Assembly: GCA_001600495.1 (NCBI GenBank)
Contig: BCKE01000108.1
Span: 1-45,285 of the forward strand
Source: Pilasporangium apinafurcum
Lineage: Eukaryota; Oomycota; Peronosporomycetes; Pythiales; Pythiaceae
DNA: 45,285 nucleotides
Direction of reading: 5' to 3'
The notes beneath the pieces were generated by a model, which saw only the letters and a program-made list of their open reading frames with translations, ran no database searches and was not told where the DNA came from. Positions 39,936 to 45,285 of this stretch are shown here, in pieces (position 1 is the first letter of the stretch; each line of letters begins with the position of its first letter). A program made the position numbers and the translations under genes.

Positions 39936-40500
39936 ACTAGCTAGTGAGAGTTGATCCTTCCGCTTGCGTTTCCATGTCTTCGTTTGAGTCTTAGTAACAT
40001 TGTTTATCAATATAAATCACGATTTGAATTGTAAACTCTTGAAACATTTACGCGAAGAGATTGTGTTCAAATCCTCTTTGGAAGGTAATCATAATTTTTG
40101 GGATCTGTGCATGTCATGGCAACTCACGATACTACTTGTTTATGTTTTCTTGTTTTCGTCAAGCACTTCATTCTCGTCGTGCTTGCATCCTTAGTTCATC
40201 GATCTGGTATGTGTGTTCGGTGCACAACTTGCTGTGAAGTGATTGGTGAGGTATGATGGGATGGTCGAATTTATTTACGCTGCACAACACCATCTATGAG
40301 TCTTTTGGTTCTTATTTTTCTTCAGAAAACAACCTATTTTCATTTTTTTGAAGATTTTATAATGAATGGTTATGGAGATTTTGGCTCATAATAAGTTCCT
40401 CAGTTGATACCTATTCTGATATTTCTATTGACTAATATATAAACAAATAAAACTTGGACATAAAAGCATTTCTATCTATCTTAGGAAAGTATTGACGAAG
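39936..40500. other. Flank between the two Fanzor2-like relics
   Basis: The first 60 bases contain the basic leader of the minus-strand relic in another frame (TKTWKRKRKDQLSLASKTL), implying a further frameshift near 39935. The rest is AT-rich with no gene seen. Confidence 0.4.
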
Positions 40501-40591
40501 AACTGGTGACAGTTGTTTTATGGAACTTTTAGACAAATACTTACTTGCCTGGAGTCCAGGTGTTGGAGATGGCTACTTCGCGGTTGCCTAG
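40501..40591 (+). pseudogene. 3' fragment of a Fanzor2-like gene (stub D)
   Basis: Only the last codons remain, reading MELLDKYLLAWSPGVGDGYF then AVA and TAG (40589-40591). The SPGVGD signature matches the relics at 10.6 kb and 39.0 kb. It points away from the minus-strand relic, so the two are separate insertions. Confidence 0.6.
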
Positions 40592-40645
40592 TCTTAGCTA
40601 GCTTTTGCTAGTTGAGTCGGACCCAAACAAAAGCAGGAGATCCTC
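40541..40645 (+). repeat. Conserved 3' tail of the Fanzor2-like family, copy D
   Basis: Pairs with about 10570-10678. Beyond the stop codon both copies keep CTTAGCT, TTTTGCT, GTTGAGTC, GGACCCAAA-type and CAGGAG blocks for about 45 bases and then diverge sharply, marking the likely right end of the element. Confidence 0.5.
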
Positions 40646-40924
40646 CTTGAGTTACTGGTATCTATTGGTATCGCATATGATCCTTGAGGTGGGGTCAACA
40701 TGCATTTGCAATTGAAGTATCTCCTGATGCAGTAAAGCTATTGTTATATGACATTTTTTTGCATACCGCTCTTCAAAGAAAATCGCTCACAACTTAAAAT
40801 CTATCTTTAACGATTGTTGGGTACTCTTGTTTGTTGCCACAGACTTTATATGCTACCATCACCCACTGATGTATGAACATGGTAGGTATACTCGCCTCAA
40901 AGTGATGTTACATTCACCACCCAT
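40646..40924. other. Flank of stub D, no gene seen
   Basis: Short AT-rich sequence leading to the stop codon of the minus-strand gene. If stub D is a TnpB-type right end, the first bases after 40645 occupy the place of a guide sequence. Confidence 0.35.
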
Positions 40925-43369
40925 TCATGAGGTGGCCATGCTAGATGAGGTCACACGAATGTAATTGACTTGATACTCCATTGTGTAGCTCCACGACAGG
41001 TTCTTCAATACAGCCGCGCGTCCCTTGGGTGTGAGCTCCTGGAACTTGTGAGCGTCCAAAGTAATCGCGCTTTCGATGAGCACTGATACAAACAAGTTCG
41101 CTAGTGGTGATGACGATGGTACTGTTGCCATGGTCAAGTGTGAAGTACGTGGATTGGCGGCATCTTCGGCATAAATTGTGAGTGAGATGCGACGCACCTG
41201 CAGACAATTAATCTGCTCCATAGCAGCGAAAGTAAAGAACCGCAGCCACAGCAGCAAAGATCCTTTCATGGTCGTTGAGAATTGCCCAACATAGTCGCCG
41301 TAGCTCCAGTCCATGCTGGAGATCGCCAATGTGGAGATCCCATTCGGTAACACTCGAAAGACGCGAGCAGAACCATCCAAAACAAGTTCAGTTGGTTCTG
41401 CATGTGATCGCCAATGGATAGCACCAACAAGCGATCGAATTGAGCATGAACGGTTGCTGATGTCACATTCCAGATCGATACACGCGAGCTGCTGGATGCA
41501 AGTGAGTACGTCCAGGATAGAACACTGAAACGAGCCTGGTGCTCGTGTCACCACACTCGCCACGTTGTTCTGCAGACTGCTGCCACGTTGACGAAGTGAT
41601 GTGGCATCCAGCAGCCATCGTCCTGTCCAGGGATGGCGTTGCGTGTTTTGATGTAGAAGCCCACTTCGTCGTAGGTGGTTATTCACCACTTTCACTCGCT
41701 CATAATTAACGTATCCTTCTCGAACCTGCGCTGTAAAAGCTTGAAATGCCGAGCGCAACGTCGATATGGAGTTTAAGACTCCGATAATCGGTCGTTGTAA
41801 TGCTGCAAACGTTGGCTCACGGTGCGCCAGTGACAAGATTTCATCCACTAGACCAGGTATAGAGCATAGTTCATCCGTTGAACTCACTCGTATTCGTTGC
41901 AGGTATTGCGATAATTGGTCGTAAAACTCCGCCACAAAGTGTATGAATCGCTCGCGTAGTTGAATTTTCGTTGGTATTCTTTCTCCACCTCCTGCTGCTA
42001 CATCTACGGCAAAAGCTGAGTGGAGCAGCAACTGGATGGACTCAGAGCTGAATATTTCCAGCAAGAGTTCACAACAAGTCACTAAAAGGGATTGGTCTCT
42101 GCTATTGAGATGCCGTTGCTGCTGCTGCCTACTACGATAGGCACTTGGACTCCCGAAAACGCCAAGTGAGAACATGGACACAAAATTTTGTATTTGTTGT
42201 GATGATCCCCCTACAATTGGTTTGATCCAATATTGTTGTGCATGCCGATCGATCGCGGCAAGACAAAAGTCGTACTCCTCAATGCACACCCGGCTCACAA
42301 AAAGATGTAGCACAGCGAGTTGCTGGACCTGCTCGTTCAGCTGTGTGTGCGAAACTCGTCGCCAAAAGCATATCTCTTCCTGTTCTTTTGTGATAGTGAC
42401 TGTTAGATGAACTTGCGCTCGTTCTGGTGGCGCTGGAGGTGGTATGTCTTCCTGTCGCTTACTATTCTCAACTTCAACATTATGTGCTGCTAATTCTGTT
42501 TGGTGGTTTGGAAATTGTTGTTGTAGTTGCACCTGCGAATTACTAACACCAGGATTATCACTCTTCGTCGTGCGTGAGGACTCCTCGTCTTCTTCCGTGG
42601 ACGATCTCGATGGACCATTATCTTCGCCCACCGAAGCGTCAATAGCTACCTGGTCTCCCGATAGGATGGCTGTAGGTGCCTTGACGCGCAGATCTTCGCT
42701 TGCTCTTCGGTACGAGACCAACCGAAACGGTGGTGAGGCATGTCGTGCGATCACTGTTGCTAATCTTGAAGGACTTTCCCTTTGGTCATAATCTGCAGGA
42801 GAAGTCAAGGGATGGAGTTTCAGTACATACACGCGCAGGTGGTGAAGCATTGTGCGTTGCGTCTTGGTCGCACCACTTTCGTAGCCGTAGTACCACTTTG
42901 GGAACCGGTGGTTGTTCATTACGTACGCGATTGCATTCTACGTAGCGCCATGGAAAGAGAATGCACGGTCAGAGAAGTAGAACTGACAATTGGTATGTAA
43001 AGCAAGAACCGTAATCCATACTTCTGGCATGCTTTTCTGTCTGTTCTCGCTCTCTTTCTCTGCTCGGATCCACATCAAGTCGTTGTCAGCAGGCTTCACT
43101 GCGCGAAACAAAACGGAAGGCAGCGTGACGACCTCTCCTCGGGAGAGCTTCGTTACCACCTCACCGCTGTCTCGGTTGCTAGGAGCACAATCTGTAGCTG
43201 CTTCAAACCGCGCACAGACGATGATCTCGTCGTCTCGGACGCGTGAAGCATCTTCGAACGTGATGCTGAGGTGGATGGAGCAACCGCAGTAGCAGCGAGT
43301 CATGTGCTCTGGACAACAATGCGGGAAGCACCGCAAAATCTGTACACCAGTGGCATGCAGAGGAGACAC
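40925..43369 (-). CDS. Large protein of unknown function, at least 2 exons
   Basis: Proposed exons are 43369-43022 and 42937-40925 (donor GTATGG, acceptor CTACGTAG), giving 786 residues with a continuous frame (QKSMPE joined to NAIAYVMNNHRFPKWYYGYE). The N-terminal part has a Cys/His cluster (CFPHCCPEHMTRCYCGC) and then a beta-rich segment. Residues about 170-270 are acidic/Ser/Gln-rich. The remainder is helical and then beta-rich with several conserved-looking aromatic motifs (SMDWSYGDYVGQFSTTMKGS). I recognise no family. A further upstream exon is possible: a frame from 43728 begins MSDTFRKKRQGEADKRRQ, and a TTTCCAG acceptor lies near 43390, but I could not settle the donor. Confidence 0.6.
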
Positions 43370-43955
43370 ATTCAGCGCAGCGTGTGAGCTGGAAACATAG
43401 GAAAGAGAAAGAGGTAGAAAGAAAGAGAGCGCCCATTTATATAATATACCTTTGTCCCTCGCTTCCGATTACTCCTATACGAACACCGCACACATATTAT
43501 ACACACCAATTTAACTATACTCCTGTTAGGGAACCAGCGAGCAAAGTAGGGAAGCAGTTCCAGTGTCTTGTACCTTGTATATTCGGTCTGAAACAGTGGG
43601 TGATCGCAAGTGAAGCGCATGAAGCGGCAGGATGTGACATGAACATCTGCCATCTTGCCAGCGTGGCTTGGCGTCTGTCGCCGTTTGTCCGCTTCGCCTT
43701 GTCTTTTTTTTCTGAAAGTGTCGCTCATAGGTGGATGATCCTACTCGTTACATTTCTGACCAAAGGTTTATTCTATGCAGCTATTGCAGATTGGGTCATT
43801 GGGTGGTATCATTTTTAACGTGTTTTTGGATAGAACCAAAACAAGGTGATCTCTGTTCAGTTGGCTGGCAGATGTCGGACGCCGAATTCCACTGCTCAAC
43901 GTGATTCAACAAAATAGATTTGACACATAGTGGTGTCAATTTTTGTACACTAGGT
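43370..43955. other. Upstream region of the unknown gene
   Basis: It holds a possible extra minus-strand exon (43728 to about 43530) and a pyrimidine-rich acceptor near 43390. The remaining sequence up to the dispersed repeat shows no gene. Confidence 0.35.
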
Positions 43956-44066
43956 GTAATGGGTCTCCACTACATATCAGACCCATTGGGTCTGAAAACG
44001 GGACAAACCCGAACGGGTTTGATAAAGTACGATTTCTTACTGTGTGTAGGGATGCGAACTTCTGCT
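43956..44066 (+). repeat. Dispersed 111-bp repeat, copy 2
   Basis: Matches 2074-2184 (opposite strand) at 100 of 111 positions. In this copy both dyads are perfect: TCAGACCCA T TGGGTCTGA, and CAAACCC GAAC GGGTTTG. It lies just left of the Tc1 relic's 3' end. Confidence 0.75.
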
Positions 44067-44127
44067 ACAGTCCCGGCAATAAAGATAAAAGCACCCTGTT
44101 TTTCTAACTTTTTGCGAATAAAGTGCG

Positions 44128-44993
44128 CGCCATAAATATATGGACACGAAAAAAACGTTATTTTCTGAAATAGCTTTTTGAATTCTAAAACTTAGAGGCT
44201 GAAACTTGGTATATATATAATATAAAATACTTGAATACTGGTGACAAAGTTTGAAACAATAACTCACAATATCCACGGCACTAGAGCAATATATAAATTT
44301 AGAGAGTGCGACATAAGTGTATGGACATTTTAAGAATTGCGCTTGGAGGGGCATTATATTAGCGAAATGGCGGAGAAAAGCGGATGAATTCGCTAGTTAA
44401 TAGTCTATCTTCCTTCCATCAGACCTTATAGTTGCTACACATCTCTCAGGCATCGAGTTAACCAGGTTGACTAGGAGATGATCTGAGATATCATCCCATG
44501 CCTCTGAAATTGCATCCTTGAGCTCTGCAACGGAATTAAACTGGTGTCCATTACGATAGACACGTCGCGCCATGATTCCCCATACATTTTCAATAGGATT
44601 GAGGTCAGGCGACAGGGTTGGCCACTTTAAATTACTGATGTTGAGGTCGGAGAGAAACTCTTTCGTTGACTTGGAGCGATGAATACTGGTATTATCATGT
44701 TGAAATACATAGTTTCCATCGTAGACATCATCTCCAAAGGGCAGAAGATAGTTGGTAAGGATTTGCTGGTATTCATCGGAATCTATGTTCCCTTGCGGAT
44801 AGGCCAAACGCGTCTTACCCAAGGCTGAGATTCCTCCCCACACCATCACTGACCCACCACCCGAATTCCGACTCCAAAATGTTTTCTTCTCCTTTCGTAA
44901 GTTGTGCCAATAGTATTTGCAGCCATCCGAACCATCAAGATTAATTTTCTTCTCATCAGAGAAGATTATTTTACTCCAATTGTAAGGTGCTTA
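44128..44993 (-). mobile_element. 5'-truncated Tc1/mariner element (DD34E)
   Basis: On the minus strand, from about 44993 to a stop at 44397, the frame codes for most of a Tc1-type catalytic domain. First Asp in IIFSDEKKIN, second in FQHDN, and SPDLNPIENVW ends the triad with Glu; exactly 34 residues lie between the second Asp and the Glu (DD34E). An in-frame TAA sits just upstream of the surviving part, and the DNA-binding HTH domains are absent, so it is a dead copy. The 3' side contains CATAAATATATGGACAC (about 44130) and a related CATAAGTGTATGGACAT (about 44312), which look like terminal repeat and internal binding-site sequence. The exact end is uncertain. Confidence 0.85.
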
Positions 44994-45262
44994 GTTGTTT
45001 TGAAGTGAATTGGAAAGTGAGATTAATGACATTAAACGTAAAAGTCTGATATTCTAGCTACTCCTGTCCATTCCTTTCTTTTAGCGCTCTAGAGCCACTC
45101 GTTTCTACTTAATGCGCAAACATATAGTAAGTATACAAAAGATGTTAGGATGATGTGCTTCTCATCTCCACAACCTTTATCTTTAACTATCCTTGAATGA
45201 TGACGTGATGACTTGGTCAAAAAGAAGAAACTTGGCATACACTATGAATATATGCAAAAGTG
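44994..45262. other. Right-edge spacer, no gene seen
   Basis: About 270 bases between the truncated transposase and the putative tRNA half. No frame or repeat I can name. Confidence 0.4.
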
Positions 45263-45285
45263 TGCAATGGTGGGACTTGAACCCC
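45263..45285 (-). tRNA. 3' part of a tRNA gene or tRNA-derived SINE (cut by edge)
   Basis: On the minus strand the last bases read GGGGTTCAAGTCCCAC, containing a B-box (GGTTCAAGTCC against GGTTCRANYCC) with a TTCAAGT T-loop. A 7-nt acceptor-side segment follows, and then TTTT at 45259-45256, a Pol III terminator. The T-stem has one apparent mismatch at its second pair. The rest of the molecule lies beyond the window, so the anticodon is unknown, and a tRNA-derived SINE is equally possible. Confidence 0.4.

Noticed and set aside
1-45285. CRISPR array or prokaryotic defence system
   Set aside because: No regularly spaced repeats and no Cas genes; the gene structure is eukaryotic throughout. 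The TnpB-like relics are eukaryotic passengers.

Overview
The window looks like nuclear DNA of a filamentous stramenopile, most likely an oomycete. This is an inference from gene content and layout: compact genes, GT-AG introns of mostly about 50-140 nt, closely spaced divergent and convergent housekeeping genes, secreted intradiol dioxygenase-like proteins, and decayed TnpB/Fanzor and Tc1-type transposons. There are no prokaryotic operons and no CRISPR array. I cannot name the species.

Layout. 1-2.47 kb: gene-poor, with a dispersed repeat. 2.47-9.35 kb: a dense housekeeping block of mitochondrial calcium uniporter (minus), retromer subunit VPS26 (plus), an SF2/ASF-type SR splicing factor (minus), a dual-specificity phosphatase (plus), a small acidic/Ser-rich protein (plus), and a SELENOF/Sep15-like ER protein (minus). 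9.35-12.6 kb: a mobile island with two decayed RNA-guided-nuclease relatives (a Fanzor2/TnpB-like 3' stub and a Fanzor1-like pseudogene), bounded by 13-bp inverted ends and two palindromes. 12.6-16.9 kb: a near-identical inverted duplication of a secreted intradiol dioxygenase-like gene. 16.9-20.2 kb: gene-poor. 20.2-21.9 kb: a DNA-binding-type protein carrying a degenerate uracil-phosphoribosyltransferase-like domain.

22.6-37.5 kb: a second dense block with a small hypothetical gene, an ARM/TPR/RPAP3_C co-chaperone-like gene, a RanBP9/10-like CTLH-complex subunit, mitochondrial SUV3 helicase, ribosome-biogenesis factor UTP25, a coiled-coil protein, and a protein with two BED-like zinc fingers and 19-residue basic repeats. 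37.5-40.9 kb: a second mobile island with a Fanzor2/TnpB-like pseudogene (minus) and another 3' stub (plus) sharing its C-terminal signature with the stub at 10.5 kb. 40.9-43.4 kb: a large unrecognised gene. 43.4-45.3 kb: the dispersed repeat again, a 5'-truncated Tc1/mariner transposase with its DD34E triad, and the 3' half of a probable tRNA or tRNA-derived SINE at the edge.

The housekeeping genes are not one pathway. They cover mitochondrial function (MCU, SUV3), trafficking (VPS26), RNA processing and ribosome assembly (SR protein, UTP25), and protein quality control (SELENOF-like, RPAP3-like, RanBPM-like). The most notable content is the cluster of decayed Fanzor relatives with a shared 3' tail, the HTH-pseudo-UPRT fusion, the BED/19-residue-repeat protein, the inverted dioxygenase pair, and a Trp codon at the selenocysteine position of the SELENOF-like gene. 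All exon joins are read by eye from splice motifs and frame continuity.
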